From: Filosporella fistucella | Taxonomy: Eukaryota; Ascomycota; Leotiomycetes; Helotiales | Reading direction: 5' to 3' | NCBI GenBank assembly: GCA_030077755.1 | Contig: JAQJZZ010000014.1 | Span: 3,658,001 to 3,722,000, forward strand | Length of the DNA: 64,000 bases | In this document: piece after piece, positions 11,922 through 24,356 of the stretch | Position numbering within the stretch: position 1 is the first letter of the stretch | Layout of the letters: the number at the start of each line of letters is the position of its first letter | The notes under the pieces: model-generated | What the model was told of the DNA's origin: nothing | The model's input: only the letters and a program-made list of their open reading frames with translations | Database searches by the model: none | Translations under genes and position numbers: made by a program

Positions 11922-13359
11922 CTAGACATCCTCAAATTCCATGTCTTCTTCGCTTTCATCGTCTTCCTTCGGGGTTGGCTCCTCGATTCTGACTTTCTTA
12001 GCTGGTCGGCCATCCTCATTAGGAGTACCAGGTCCTGTCACCGGACTGGTTGCACCTGTGCTGGTTCCACTGACTGAAACACTAGCACTTTTCTTCAGAA
12101 CTCCGGCCAGACCATTTGATGGAATTGATGTGAGTCCTGCTGCTGAACTTGACGGGGTCGCAGCTCCAGAGCCTGTACCAGTAGGAACCACATCCTCAAA
12201 TTCATCATCTTCATCTTCGTCATCTGTCTCGTATTCTTCATCTTTCTCCCTCTCTGCCTCTTTTGCTTGCTCAGCTTTGAGGCGCGCAAAGTAATCGTCA
12301 ATCTCTGCAATCTCGCCATTGGCAGAAGGCGTATCAATATCAGGGTTCTTCTTGTCTGTTTCGAGAGATTGTGATGCCTGGAAGGTCGACTGGTTGAATT
12401 TTACTTGCTCTCCAGTAATTGTGCTGTGCGTGAAGTGGACAGGCATAGCGTTCTGGATGGCAATCTTTTCCTTTCTAGCCTGTTCTGCAGCAATGTCTGC
12501 TTCCGTTGGACCCTCCGAGGCCGTAAGCGTAACAGCAATTGAAGTAGGACCAATATTTGTCATTCCTCTTACTGCTGTTGGTCTTGCCGACGAGGAATCC
12601 ACAGGAGCCGTCTCGTTGGCGGGGTTTGTTTCATCTCTGGTAACCTTCACCTGCTGGCTGTATGCACGTTCAAAATTATTTTCTGGTATTACGACTTCGT
12701 CGAGCTTGGGTAGCATGTCGGTGATGAATCTGAATTGAGCATGGTATTTTGTGGATTGCTCATGGCCACCACGGTTGTTGTCGGGATCATGAGTGAGGGT
12801 ATTACCACATTTGTGGCACAGAAAACCTCGACTGGGATCCCAACCATCCAAAACTTCGATTTGAGTCCACTCAGATTTGCACCTTGAACAGAAATATTCC
12901 TTCCTTTCAGCCTCGGGAATAGTGTTGCCTTGAACGTTCTTATTCATGAGATAAACCCGCCATTTGATCGCATCAATCGTAGCACGGTAGTCGATATAGT
13001 AGTAGGTTCGATTCATGGGGCGCTGCTGGCCTTCCTTAAGTTCAGCTCGCGTATGCCTATACCTGAATGAGCAAAGTTGACACTATTAGCAGAAGCCAGG
13101 CCAGGCTTACACTGCAAGAAATCGATCCTCTTTCAGCCGCCCACACAACTTGTGAAGCTCTTTCGTATTCATGCCCATGAGGTATGCCATATCATCATCG
13201 CGCAAGCTATCGACTGTGTCAACATCTCATCCCAGAGGTACTGATCACTAATGGACAAACATACGCTGAATGGATGATCAGCGCATCAATAACTAGGACG
13301 TGTTTGGTGTCATAGAATGAGCGTACGCAGGAGCGCACAAGACTTTGCGCCAGCTCCAT
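11922..13359 (-). CDS. TFA1: Transcription factor TFIIE alpha subunit (Tfa1)
   Basis: Exons (minus) 13359-13265, 13206-13111 and 13056-11922 give 441 residues. The N-terminal winged-helix part, MELAQSLVRSCVRSFYDTK through ALRDDDMAYLMGMNTKELHKLCGRL, is rebuilt exactly by the two introns. NRTYYYIDYRATIDAIKWRVY follows, then a four-cysteine zinc ribbon: Cys120 and Cys123 (YFCSRC), Cys144 and Cys147 (FLCHKC). The last third is acidic and low-complexity (EEYETDDEDEDDEFEDV, terminal SEEDMEFEDV), as in other TFIIE-alpha proteins where it contacts TFIIH. Role: recruits TFIIH to the RNA polymerase II preinitiation complex. Divergent from PUS1. Confidence 0.94.
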
Positions 13360-13884
13360 TGCGCTTGCTACGTTCTGGAGCAGCGAGGAATCGAGAAGGC
13401 AGTATTCGAAGAAGAAGGCTTCTGCAGGGTTGGGAATGTGGAAGAGAGAGGCTCGACGTATGCGGAACTGTTCGTGTCAAGCAGGCAAACAAAGACGAAC
13501 TGAAGGGAAGAGAACAGGCGGGATTCAATGAAAGTTGAAGAAGCCCATTATTCACGTCTGACAGCAAACGTGTCGATGAAGTGATTGTAAAAGTGAGATA
13601 AAAAGTACCAAAGAATTCGAGGACCGCAAGAAATAAACAATATTTCGAAGGTATGGGTATGTTAGAATTGTGGTGGTATCAACCATACTACTTTAGATTG
13701 ATTGCCCTGCTCTGTGCCATGCAGTTCGGTCTCAAAGGTAAGGCTGAACTTTATTCTACGGCTAGCACATAAGAGGACTAGCGGTGATCTTGGCCTAGCA
13801 TCCTTTTCACAGCCTCGACCTTTGCGAGTCGAGATGAACTTCATCTCAATTGAAGGCTATGAAAGCCTTTTCAAGTCTACAAAA
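13360..13884. promoter_or_regulatory. Divergent promoter region TFA1/PUS1
   Basis: About 525 bp between the two starts. It includes an alternative upstream in-frame ATG for PUS1 at 13834. No separate gene seen. Confidence 0.45.
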
Positions 13885-15955
13885 ATGGCTGACAACACCT
13901 CGACTGTACCAGCAACAATGGAGAGCGCTGGCGGCCCCGATTCCAAGAGCGAACGAAATCCATCTTCGTCAAATTCACGACCACACAATGGACGTGGGCA
14001 GGGAGACAGGAACAATCGAGGTCGTGGCGGTGGACGCGGCCAGGGGCAGGGGAGGGGCAGAGGGAAAGGCTTTGGGTCGAAAGACCGCAAGTCAAAGGGT
14101 GACCTGGGCCGGGGAGCATATGAGTATGTCAAACAGTTCTCCATTGTATTTCTTGACTAACTAAACCAGGCGTCAACATGTAGACAAGAGGAAGCGCAAT
14201 GAAGACGGACAAGAAGCGAAGCGGCGCAAGATTGAGAAAGGGGGCGAAGGCGCTGTCGAAGCTTCTCCCTTCTCGAAAGAGGAAATCGAGGCAGAATCAC
14301 GAAAGCCAAAGCGGAAAGTCGCAGTGATGATTGGTTACGCAGGATCAGGTTACAAAGGAATGCAGATAAATTCGCTAGAGAAAACCATCGAAGGCGACAT
14401 CTTTAAGGCTTTCGTGGCTGCAGGAGCGATCTCAAAAGCAAATGCGGATGATCCCAAGAAATCTTCACTTGTACGTTGTGCTCGTACAGACAAAGGTGTA
14501 CATGCTGCTGGTAACGTCATATCCCTGAAGCTCATCGTCGAGGAGCCAAACATTGTTCAGACGATCAACGATAACCTACCTCCACAAATCCGAGTTTGGG
14601 GCATTGAGCGGACGAACGGGTCTTTCAGTTGCTATCAGACTTGTGATTCAAGATGGTATGAATATTTGATCCCGACTTACTCTTTCATTCCGCCTCACCC
14701 TCAAAGTTATTTGGGCAAGAAACTAGTTGAGTCTGCTGAGAAGGAAGGCGTCTTTGAGGCTTTCCGAACCCGCCAGCAAGATGCAGCAACTTTCTGGGCC
14801 GATGCAGAAGACAAATACGTCAAGCCTATACTCGATAAACTTGATCCAGAAATGAGAGACGCAGTCATGTCTGCCATTCATAGTGCAGAAGAAGAAAATT
14901 CCGGCCCTAAGAAAGATAAACAAGAATCGAAGAAGGAAACCGTACAGGAACAGGATGTGAAAGGTGAAGCTGCGGTCAAGCCTAAAGCTGCGGTTTGTGG
15001 TGAATCAGGATCAGATCAAACTCGACATTCTGTTCAAGAAGGGCTACCATCTACGGAAATATTAATTCCGCAGGAGTCTAGTATTGAGGATATCAGGCCT
15101 GCTCATTTGGATTCTCAAGTAGCTGACAAAGGAGAGCAAGCGTCAGACTCAGCAAACACTTCAAAATCAGTGCTTACACCTCTTGAACAAGCAACCAAGG
15201 ATGTGAAGGCAGCTTATATCTTGGCTAAAAAGGCATATCGAATATCTGATGCCCGCAAGGCAAGAGTCCAAGAGGCGTTGAACTGCTATATTGGAACTCG
15301 TAATTTCCATAACTATACAATTCAAAAAACGTTTAAGGACCCTTCGGCGAAACGAGTTATCCGCTCTTTCGAAGTCGGGGAAACGCCTATCATCATCAAT
15401 GATACTGAATGGTTATCCCTGAAGGTTCATGGTCAATCCTTCATGATGCATCAGATCAGAAAGATGGTAGCTATGGTAGCTCTCGTGGTTCGATGTGGAT
15501 CTTCCACACACATAATTGCGGCCAGTTACGGCCCACCAAACATCAGCATACCAAAAGCACCTGGCCTAGGTTTGTTGCTTGAAAGGCCGGTCTTCGACAA
15601 TTACAACGAGCGAGCCGTTCGAGAATGGGCCCGAGAGAAGATTGAATTCGATAAATATAAGAAGGAAATAGATGAATTCAAGCAAAGAGAGATTTATGAT
15701 CGAATCTTCAGGGAAGAGGAGAGGGATCATCAGTGAGTGTTTGCGGGATCATGTTTTTCGAGCAATTTCAGCTCCCAAATTCTAATACCCTTCAGATTTC
15801 ATGCCTTCTTCCACCACGTGGACCATTATCGAACCGACTATTTCCTCTGGGTCACAGCCTCTGGAATATCAGCTGCGTCGCAAAGTAAGGCGCCAGGAAG
15901 AACAGACGATCCAAGTGACGACGAGGCTGCGGACGTCAATGGTGAAGAAGGTTGA
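13885..15955 (+). CDS. PUS1: tRNA pseudouridine synthase Pus1
   Basis: Exons 13885-14123, 14170-15732 and 15796-15955 give 653 residues. The TruA/Pus1 catalytic motif CARTDKGVHAAGNV places the nucleophile at Asp187. VMIGYAGSGYKGMQ before it and IGTRNFHNYTIQK and SFMMHQIRKMVAMV after it are conserved Pus1 blocks. The N terminus has a GRGGGRGQGQGRGRGKG tract followed by basic sequence, probably nuclear-localising. A charged, low-complexity insert lies between the two halves of the catalytic domain. The last exon, FHAFFHHVDHYRTDYF, is joined by a GTGAGT...TTCAG intron and ends in an acidic tail. ATG 13885 is preferred for its context (AAAATGGCT); ATG 13834 would add 17 residues. Role: uridine isomerisation in tRNAs and some other RNAs. 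Confidence 0.93.
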
Positions 15956-16207
15956 GATTCGCATGTCCTAGGTCAAGCATATAGATGAGAGGCTTCAAAT
16001 TGGGGGGAAAGTCGCAGTGAAGGAGATAGAGATGTAATGCCATCTCAGTCCATTCCTGGACATTTGGAACCAAGGCCAACCTAATCAATCCTCAACACTA
16101 TTGCACCAGATTTTGAAGGCTTTCGAAACCATTGAAATTGCAATGCCTCTAGCTTTTCCAAGCTCAGCAGCTCCACACCAACCAATTTGTGGCCTAAATC
16201 TAATATA

Positions 16208-16767
16208 TTACCATCCCATAATCATGGCAACCCCGTTGTATCCAGCCAGTCCCATAAGACCTAGTTGAAATAACCAGAAGGTAATTCCCTTATAACGACC
16301 CTTTCCACCCTCTCCCCCAGCACTATAGCCGACCATGTACAAATACCTAGAAATGGTCCACGCAGCACCCAGACCAGCACTCGTGATTGGGAATCTGAGT
16401 CCAGCTAATAACAAGGCGCCGAGCATAGAAGGCTGATTCTCGATGAAGTTCGCATGTGCTCTCTGAGCGCAATTGAATTTATGGGCTTCGGCATCTGTGC
16501 GGGAAGAAGGCGCATAGGCAGCTGGATAATTAATCTTCGCAGCCTTGCGGTATTTGCCTGTGTTTATGCCGTGCCAGGTATTGAGGACGAAAGTCGAAGT
16601 TGCGGCTAGGAGGACCCAACTGTTCCTCATCAATTAGCAGCTTTCCTTGTGGATTGAAGGGGATTTAATCGGTGTTACATATGACTAATGAATAAGAAAG
16701 CCGAATTCATTCACTGAGTAGAGAATGCAACTCACCCGTAGCTGGGATCAATAGTGATTGTAGTCAT
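16208..16767 (-). CDS. MAPEG family protein, microsomal glutathione S-transferase 3-like
   Basis: Exons (minus) 16767-16736 and 16619-16208 give 147 residues beginning MTTITIDPSYGWVLLAATSTF, typical of fungal MGST3-like proteins. Four hydrophobic segments can be seen, about residues 11-30, 72-90, 95-115 and 125-145. The signature FNCAQRAHANFIENQPSMLGALLLAG contains the conserved RAHANFIEN glutathione-binding stretch. Such proteins sit in the ER or outer mitochondrial membrane and conjugate or reduce lipid peroxides with glutathione. The short first exon is supported by the family N terminus and by clean GTGAGT and ACAG splice sites. Convergent with PUS1. Confidence 0.9.
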
Positions 16768-18099
16768 TGCTGTGACTTCTGTGATTGAAAAGGATCTTTG
16801 ACCCAGGAGATATGTGTCTTGAGATTGTGCAAGCGATAATGGAAAGTCTCAAATGGATTTCAGCGGGATGAATGAAAAAGAGGAAACTCTCTGAACTTGT
16901 ACTTGTACTTGTCGTCAAGCAGAGGCTACGTCTTCGTTTTTGAAACTGGAGCAGAAGCAAAGGGAAGAGCCTGGAGCATGGACTCTGGAGCCCTGGAGCC
17001 ATCATTGCTCCGGCATACAAAAAATGTTTCCGGTCGGGCAGATGCAAATGCCGAGGTGGCTTGTAGTTCATTCCATGCGATGGCCATGCTATGGTAGCGC
17101 GCCTCACCCAGTCTGCAATTGATACCTTTTACGTTCAACTAGAAGGAGACGTGAGGATCTCCTGAGGGTGATATCAATCTGCGAAGAGGTGAAATCCCTA
17201 TGCTGACGAGAAGGAGGAGCCTGACGGAGAGGAGATCATAGGCACGGTGGAGTGCTGTGATGTTGTGCGTGCTCAGCCATGCCATGCGAGTCAGCACTGT
17301 AAATACGCCTGCTACGCCATAAGTCCAAGCCGAAGCCAAAGGAGTCGAAATGGAATACTTGGATTGTGTTGTACTGTACAAGTACCTTTGTGCAAACACA
17401 AGGCTGAGTAAGGTAGTCGGACAATAAATACTCATGACATATTTATATTTCTTCAGTGAGAAGAGCAGGATATATATACTCCTAGGTACGGTGCATTGAA
17501 TGAGTAATAATCGGTTGTGGTGTTCCTGCACAACCCACGCAATTGGGCTGACAACAAGAATTAATTAGGGATCCGACGAGATAAGGTTCAGTCGATTACT
17601 GAACATCAACGAAGCCTATAGAAGCGCAGCCGAGGGAAGAAATGAAACTGATGTGTGTTAATTTATTAACCATATCTCAATTCCATATTTGAAATAGCTA
17701 CTATGCAGGCATATCTTCTTTTCAACCTCTGCCACTATTCCAGAGCTAGAGGGAAATACTTTGTAGGTATACCTAGATAGGTATCAATTGATGCAGCACC
17801 GCTCTCCTGGTCTGCCTCTTTTTTCCACGGGAAGAGGGTCGAAGAGCATCCAAAGTCATTTAGTCACACGCTGCTCATCAAGATTCTGAGCACGTATAAA
17901 TCTCATAACAGATTCACGCCTTTAACAAGTATCAATTTTTGTCTTGACATATATTCACAACCTATACCCTGTGTACTGAACATCATACCGAGCAAAAATC
18001 CAAAGTCAAACTCATCACTTAACCATACCACATTAATCACCATTAATCACCTTTAACGCATTACTGCCTTATCGCAAACCTCGAAAGAACTTTCTCTGA
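16768..18099. other. Intergenic, no gene recognised
   Basis: About 1.3 kb holding the MAPEG promoter on the left and the 3' flank of the GPI protein on the right. Short GTAC tracts occur at 17369-17385 and 17760-17780. Small open frames lack family resemblance. Confidence 0.45.
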
Positions 18100-18801
18100 T
18101 TAAATCAATGCCATTCCCAATCCTAAAATTGCTGCAATCCAGCCTCCGGGCAGGACTCTGTTCCCAGCTCCTGCCGGTACGATTGTTGGTGAACTTGTGG
18201 GTGTCGCAGTCGGGCCAGTCTTCAATGGTGAGCTGGTTTCCGTCGGCCCTGTAATTGTGGTGCTTCCTCCCCCAGGAAGGACGCAGGTACAGATTGGCTT
18301 TGAGCTGCAAGGGAACGGTCCCTCAGTTCCCGTCCAAGTTGTTGTCTGCCCATGGCAAGTCTTGCGCACAGGGCAGGTACTTATAGTCGTTATTGACGTG
18401 ACCGTAACGGTGCTATTCGGATAGAAGCCACTTGTGGATGAGAGCAAGGACGTAGAAGAGTTTGAGGATGACGTCGAGACAGACTCTGATGATGTTGTTA
18501 TTGATGAGGAAGGGGCGGAAGTTGTACAAGGAATGTAGACAACTTGAGTACTAGTTGGGCATTTCCCATCGCACGTCGTGGCACATTGGGTCAGAGTTGG
18601 AACGGGATTCGGGCAACCGCAAGATTGTGTAGCTGTAGCCAACATCAGACACATAGGGCGAGTGCAGGGCGTTGGTAGAGTGCATCCTGATCCTTCAGTC
18701 GCCGTGATGATAAGGCAGCTGCCTGTTGGAGGTGTGGTGGTAGTATCCCAGGCGAAGACACTTGCAGCTCCAGTAATGGTAGCGACCGTTGAGAGCTTCA
18801 T
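18100..18801 (-). CDS. Secreted Ser/Thr-rich, GPI-anchored surface protein
   Basis: An uninterrupted 233-codon frame. The N terminus MKLSTVATITGAASVFAWD is a signal peptide with probable cleavage after the Ala-rich stretch. The body has many cysteines arranged in short Cys/Pro/Thr units (GCTLPTPCTRPMC, CGCPNPVPTLTQC), then a serine/threonine-rich stretch and a second Cys cluster. The C terminus AGAGNRVLPGGWIAAILGLGMALI has small residues followed by a hydrophobic tail with no basic end, as expected for GPI attachment. The likely location is plasma membrane or cell wall. I recognise no enzyme domain; this resembles lineage-specific fungal surface proteins. Confidence 0.8.
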   Translation of the reverse strand: MKLSTVATITGAASVFAWDTTTTPPTGSCLIITATEGSGCTLPTPCTRPMCLMLATATQSCGCPNPVPTLTQCATTCDGKCPTSTQVVYIPCTTSAPSSSITTSSESVSTSSSNSSTSLLSSTSGFYPNSTVTVTSITTISTCPVRKTCHGQTTTWTGTEGPFPCSSKPICTCVLPGGGSTTITGPTETSSPLKTGPTATPTSSPTIVPAGAGNRVLPGGWIAAILGLGMALI

Positions 18802-19771
18802 TTTGCCGTTATTATGATTTCTGTATTCTTGTTCAACGAATGAATAGTAATTTTGTACGCGGGCTACTACAGATGAGAGCGGGCAAGCCGTGTATAAATG
18901 TTTGCGTGCTGGGATATCATGATGCCGACCTCAGGTAAGAATAGTAAGAATCTTTCGGTTGCTGGCTCTTCCTTCATAGATGAGATGACTTTCTTACCAG
19001 CCCCCAGCTTTTCTCGTATTCATCATGATATGTGCTGCAGCTCAGGACAACGTTGAAAAGCTGTCTATTGCGGGAGAGCGAGGTCTCGACTGGTTGTCAG
19101 GTGTTCGGACCAATATGCTGTCCAATTATGCTTAAACCGATCGGAAAATAGTGTGGAAGCGATTACACTGACGAATAGCCGGACTCAAAAACAAATAATT
19201 GCTCGTATCCACCGTCTTGTGGCTTACATGGCTTCCTGGTCAGCATAAGGCAAAGGACGGTCATCTGATAACGATGACATGTTTTTATCACGATTTATAT
19301 GCTTTCTCTTGACAGCAGGACTGCCGCTGATCCTGATCTTCCTAGCGTTGAATTCCAACTATACCGCTTAATGAAGTGTGGTCCTGTGCCAATAGAGAAT
19401 CAATGTGAGATTTATATTTGAATTTTCATTATCCATTCCTCGTCATGCTTTGTACAGGAACCAAGCAGTTCAATCAACAACTTAAACCCAGTAAGCATAC
19501 AGAGAAAACGCCCCAATGCACCCCTGTAAAACAATCGCATCCAGATAATGTGCCCTCGTCAATTCTCCAAATCCACTTGAACACGACAACACACTTTTGA
19601 TCAATGGTATGCAGGTAAATAGATGCCACCAGGGCTGAAGGCAAACTTGACTGTGAAGTCTCATCTGTAAAAAGCATTCTAGGATTGAGATCCATCCAGG
19701 AGAAGAATGTAAGCGGAATGTCGTCGATCATAACGCGTGTCGACGTCGTTCATTCATATCATCGTTGCCCC
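18802..19771. other. Intergenic, no gene recognised
   Basis: Nearly 1 kb between the start of the GPI protein and the 3' end of BUD4. Only small open frames without recognisable products. Confidence 0.45.
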
Positions 19772-22700
19772 TCAGACGATCATGCTTTTCGTTCTCTGGT
19801 GATTCCTCGAAGTTTTCCGAGTCGTCCCCTGCTCTTTCCTGCGTAGGCTTTCTTCGCGTTTCAATACCAGATCGCACCAGCCTCCTTTGGCACCACTTCC
19901 CTCTTTGCCTATGCAACCATCGAGAATTTGCATCCAACCTTCCTTATCAGCCGCAGTGTCGGCGTAAAAGTCAATCACCTCGCCGTTATTGAAGCGGATA
20001 CGGAAGCCTTCCTCCACAAACATGTAGCCCTCTTCTTCTTCGGCAAAACCAGACTTGCGACGCTTGCCACCTTTTCCAGTTGTCTCTTTTTGGGTAAGAG
20101 ATCTCCGGTCGTCGATAAGCTTGCTAGCGTTGGCAAGATTGATGGTAGCACGGGGTTGTCTAGTCGACTCGTGGTAAGCTGTCAATTTGCTTCCAACAAG
20201 TTTGAAGTAACGACGTCGCCAGTACTAGGGGAAGTCAGTAAAGTAGACGATAAATATGATCCAAGTTGTTCTCTTACAGGACAGTCTCCACCTTGTTGGC
20301 TTAGATGCCCTTCCCAATTGCGGGCTAGAGCAGTTTCTGCTTCCTTCATCTCGCGAATGCACGAATTCATACTCTTTGGCATATCGTCGTCTGTAGCACA
20401 CTTTGGCTTAGGAACGAAAAGAAGTTGTAGCTCAAGTTTTGCCACTTTGTAGGGAGCTCTTCGTTGAACATTGGTATTTCCACGTTTGCTCATGACGCTT
20501 GATTTGTGGTTAGCTTCTTCAGTAGCCCACTCGTTGAAACAAGCGACGTCAACAACATATGGCCTGCCATAGCAACGAGTCTCGTGGTCTTTCAGACAGA
20601 CATATGACCTCCCAAAGCTGCCGTCTTCAGCTGCTAGTGGCGAGAGGAGATCCCAGGCGGTTGGTTGAGTTGATATCCGCTTGGCTTGTGCGTCCTGTTG
20701 CTTTTGCTGCGCAATTCGTTGCTCTTCCTCCTTCTGTCTCATTTCCAGCTCCTTCCTCTTCTTTGGCGAGGCAAAGACTCGACTGAAAGTTGATGGTTTT
20801 TGAGCCTTGTGTGTCTTCGTGGGTGATTCCACCACCCTCTTTGGAGGTGGCTTTACAAGCTTGGCGTTCAGTGTAAGTTGAAATTCAAGCTCGTTTGGCA
20901 CCACGAGCTCGAATTCTTGACCGATTGGGGCATTTCTTCCCAACTCCAACCAAGCAGTTGTGACGCAATGTACACCATTATCGAGTGTAAGACTGAACCA
21001 TGTTTGTTCATCTATTTTGAGATTAGAAGCCGTTCGCGGTAGGAAAATATGCGGGGCTTACTTTTTGGCAGTGGCAGATCCAAGTCTTTAACACCAATTA
21101 CCTTGACAAACAAACGACCTCGCTCGCCTCCCTCCTCCTGGACTGGCTCCATGGCAACGTCTTCAGCTACGATTCCAAGACCTGTAACATTGCTTTCTTG
21201 GCCGGGCATTGGGGGAACTGGACCATTGCCAGCCTTCTTACGTGGGCTCGACCTATCACGCATACTGTTCTTACGCATCTGGCCGTTCCAAGGCTCAACG
21301 GTCCATGACTGAGGTCGATCTTTCTTGATGGGCGAATTACCAGCTGATCTTGTACCGCGGTAATCATCACCCATATCATCATTGCTCGATGCTACAACAA
21401 GCTTTGTGTTTTGTCTCATCAGGTAACCGCGCTGTATTCGGGGAGAGATGTTAGCATATATATTATGGGGGGAACCGCTGCCAGTAGTAGACGCTTGTCC
21501 AACATAGAAGAAAGCAAAGGGTGAAGATGAAAGGTTAAACGCAACCTTTTGGGCTTCAATGACCCGGTCAAAATCTTGATCAAGGCCCAATCCAAGATCG
21601 TTACCAATATCTAGTGTCAACGACTTCTTTTTGAAGCTTGGATGCCTCTCGACGATGCCATCAATCTCTTCTGAATCGACCAAGTCACGCTCCACGCTCA
21701 ATGAAGGTCGATTTCGGTGTCTTTCGGGGATCGGCGGGATGTTGCGTGTCTCTCCGCTAACTTGACGTCTCAATTCGCGCATGACGGCAAGGTCTGAGGG
21801 CGTGGCCGATGGGCGTGTCTTCAGCTTAGATCCCGATGCCTTGATGGTAGCGACTTGCTCTGGAATACTTGGCGAGTCTCTGGCCGGAGAAGCTGGCATT
21901 GGATGGCGAATGACAGAGTCTGGGGTTCCAACCTCGAAATCATCTTCCTCCTCGGGTCCCCATCCACTGCCATCATATTCTGGTCTGGGTGGCAACTCTT
22001 TTTCTTGTGGTGTCTCTGGGCGTTGCAAGTACTCATGAATGCCAGTCAATTTGGGGGTATTTGCATGTTGCTCCTCCTTTGGTGGCGGCGGAGAGGGTGT
22101 CATGTATGACTGCAAGCTTAAACCAAAATCGTTGTTACTCAAGAACCCAGTGAACTCAGGTAATGAGCCTCTGTTATCTTGTTTCACTGGATCGACGGAC
22201 TCGTCTTTATTTTGTGGACTCGATGGACGTGGAGTTGGGGGTTCGTCATCATCTGCCGAATTAGGACCAGGGAGCACCGTGATTTGGTGACCGACAGCCG
22301 GCTCTGAATATTGACTTTCCATATCCTCTTCAGTCTGAGATTCCTGGGTTACATCGTCCTCGGTCCTCGACTCTGTATGTTGATACATTTCTGGGATAGA
22401 GTAGACGTCGATCTCGGAGTCGTCCTCATCTTCAAACTCCCGTTTGATTATGACACTGTCATCATTCTCAATAATAGACTGGTCCTCGGTTGAGGGAATC
22501 GGGGTATCAGGATCAAGATTGGCGACACGCTCAGGACTTGAACTTGGCATAGGGGAGGAGAAGTTGTAGTCGGAGTCCCTTGCAAATGCGTCCTGGCCGT
22601 TGACTTTCCGCAGAATTGATTCTCTAGAAATGCGGGGAGGTAGTTGATAAGTTCCCAAGCTTGGAAGATCGTCAAGAGTGTCCTCATCTTCATGAATGTT

Positions 22701-24356
22701 AATGGGCTCGCGTTCTGGTGTTTGGCTGCTACGTTCACGAGGACCAGCGCGTCTCATTCGTCGCTCTCGCTGCTTCTCAGCCTCCGTCTTTGGTTTGTCC
22801 TCATCTTGAATCATCATTAGACGAAGTCTTTCTTCTAAAGTCATTTTACCTCCGCTCATACCCTGGATGTCGGATTTGCTGACAGAAGCAGGTGCTGGTG
22901 GAGATGGCAACCCTCTTTGTGAATGAGATGCACGTTCTGCAGCAGCTGAGAGACCAATTGATGAACTTGAGCCACTTCGTTTGTGCGAATTCATCCCAGG
23001 AAGTGGAGGGAGAGGTCGATGCTCTCCATTCGAGTTCAAGGAGTCATTGCGACTTGCTCCAGGACGTGCCATTGCAGATGGTGGGCGAGCATCAGGCATT
23101 GGACTTCCCTCCGGTCCCTCAAATAGATCTTCTAATCGGCCAGACATGAACCCATTGCTCTGCTCACATGGGCTAGGATGTCTCCAGTCTTCCGGCCCGA
23201 CTACAGGCGTCTTGTCCGTATCCTCCAGTGAAGCATCAAAGCTATCGTCCTGTTCAAGTGACTCTCCTCTCATATAGCTATCTTCCTCCTCTTCTTCACC
23301 AGAATCGTAGCTGTTCTCTCGTGAGCCTGTTCCAATTGAAGACAGGTCAGGGGTAGCCATCTCATATTCGTTAACCTGAGGAGGAGCAGCATCGAACGTC
23401 ACACTTTTCGCATGTCGGTGCAAGATACGCCCAGGAGGAAGTTCTCGTTCATCACCAGACACATCCTCAGACCAGACGCCATTTTCCGAATCAAAGCTAG
23501 ATTTCCCGTTGAAGCGACTGATCGAGAGGGACGACTTTGTAGGGGAAATCTGGCTCTTGCTTGGTGATCGTGGTCCATTTGCCCCATCAGTAGCAGATGT
23601 GAGTGGTATCTTGCTAGGACTACTTAATGGACTGTAGACGGGGATGCTGCTCTTGCTATCATTTCTGTGGTGACCAAAGGGACGCCCACGTTCTGCAGAG
23701 CGAAGACCATCTAGACCAGAACCACCATAAGCGTTTCCCTGCAGCTGCTTTGCCAGTGGTCGTTCGATGACAGGTACCGAAGCGGGGTCGTATTCTTGCT
23801 TTTGTTCACGTGCAAACATATTGCTATTTTTTACCCGCGATGCACGTTGAAGACGCTCAATGGATGATCGTCGCGTGGGGGAGGGCGATGCCTCTCGACC
23901 AGCAAAGAAGTTTTCGGTATTGAATCGATTGGGGGTAGCCGGATCTCGACCTTGCCAGAACAGTCGCGGCGACGAATTGCCTTCGGAGGCATTGAATGGC
24001 GACGACTGGAATGGAGACGAGTCCCCATTGAGAGCCATCTTCTGTATCGCTCGAATCAGCTTTTCAAATTTCCGAGAGGCGCACTCCAAGACCATTGACC
24101 TCATACCTTTGTGGCTTGGTTGAAGCTGGGTGAGTTTCTTCTCATCTCAGTTGGAGCAAGCTCCGAGAGAGGGCGTGGGATAGATGAGCCTGCCATCTTG
24201 GCTGGCGATGTGGAAGCTGGTGTCGATGATGTTCCCTTCTGGATGCGCAAAGGGTGTACCTGCTTTGCGTAGGTGTTAGTAGTACTCGAGGTCTCATGTT
24301 GTTTATTTTCATTGCGGGCAGTTGATTGCGCTCACCGACTGCGATGGGGAGGCCAT
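19772..24356 (-). CDS. BUD4: Bud4-like anillin-related septation protein
   Basis: Exons (minus) 24356-24336, 24259-24107, 24041-21062, 21011-20278 and 20224-19772 give 1446 residues. The N terminus has the fungal Bud4 blocks IPRPLSELAPTE and NSPSFNQATK followed by SSPFQSSPFN. A long disordered, Ser/Pro/acid-rich central region follows. The conserved C-terminal part starts at FVKVIGVKDLDLPLPKNEQTWFSLTLDNGVHCV and contains LELGRNAPIGQEFELVV. A pleckstrin-homology domain closes the protein (YWRRRYFKLVGSKLTAYHE, about residue 1297 to the end). Role: organises the septin ring and recruits other septation factors at division sites. The intron before the PH domain (20277-20225) and the 7-codon first exon are required to recover conserved sequence. 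Confidence 0.92.

Noticed and set aside
17139..17531. Minus-strand open frame of 130 codons
   Set aside because: Mixed composition, no family resemblance, no splice partners.
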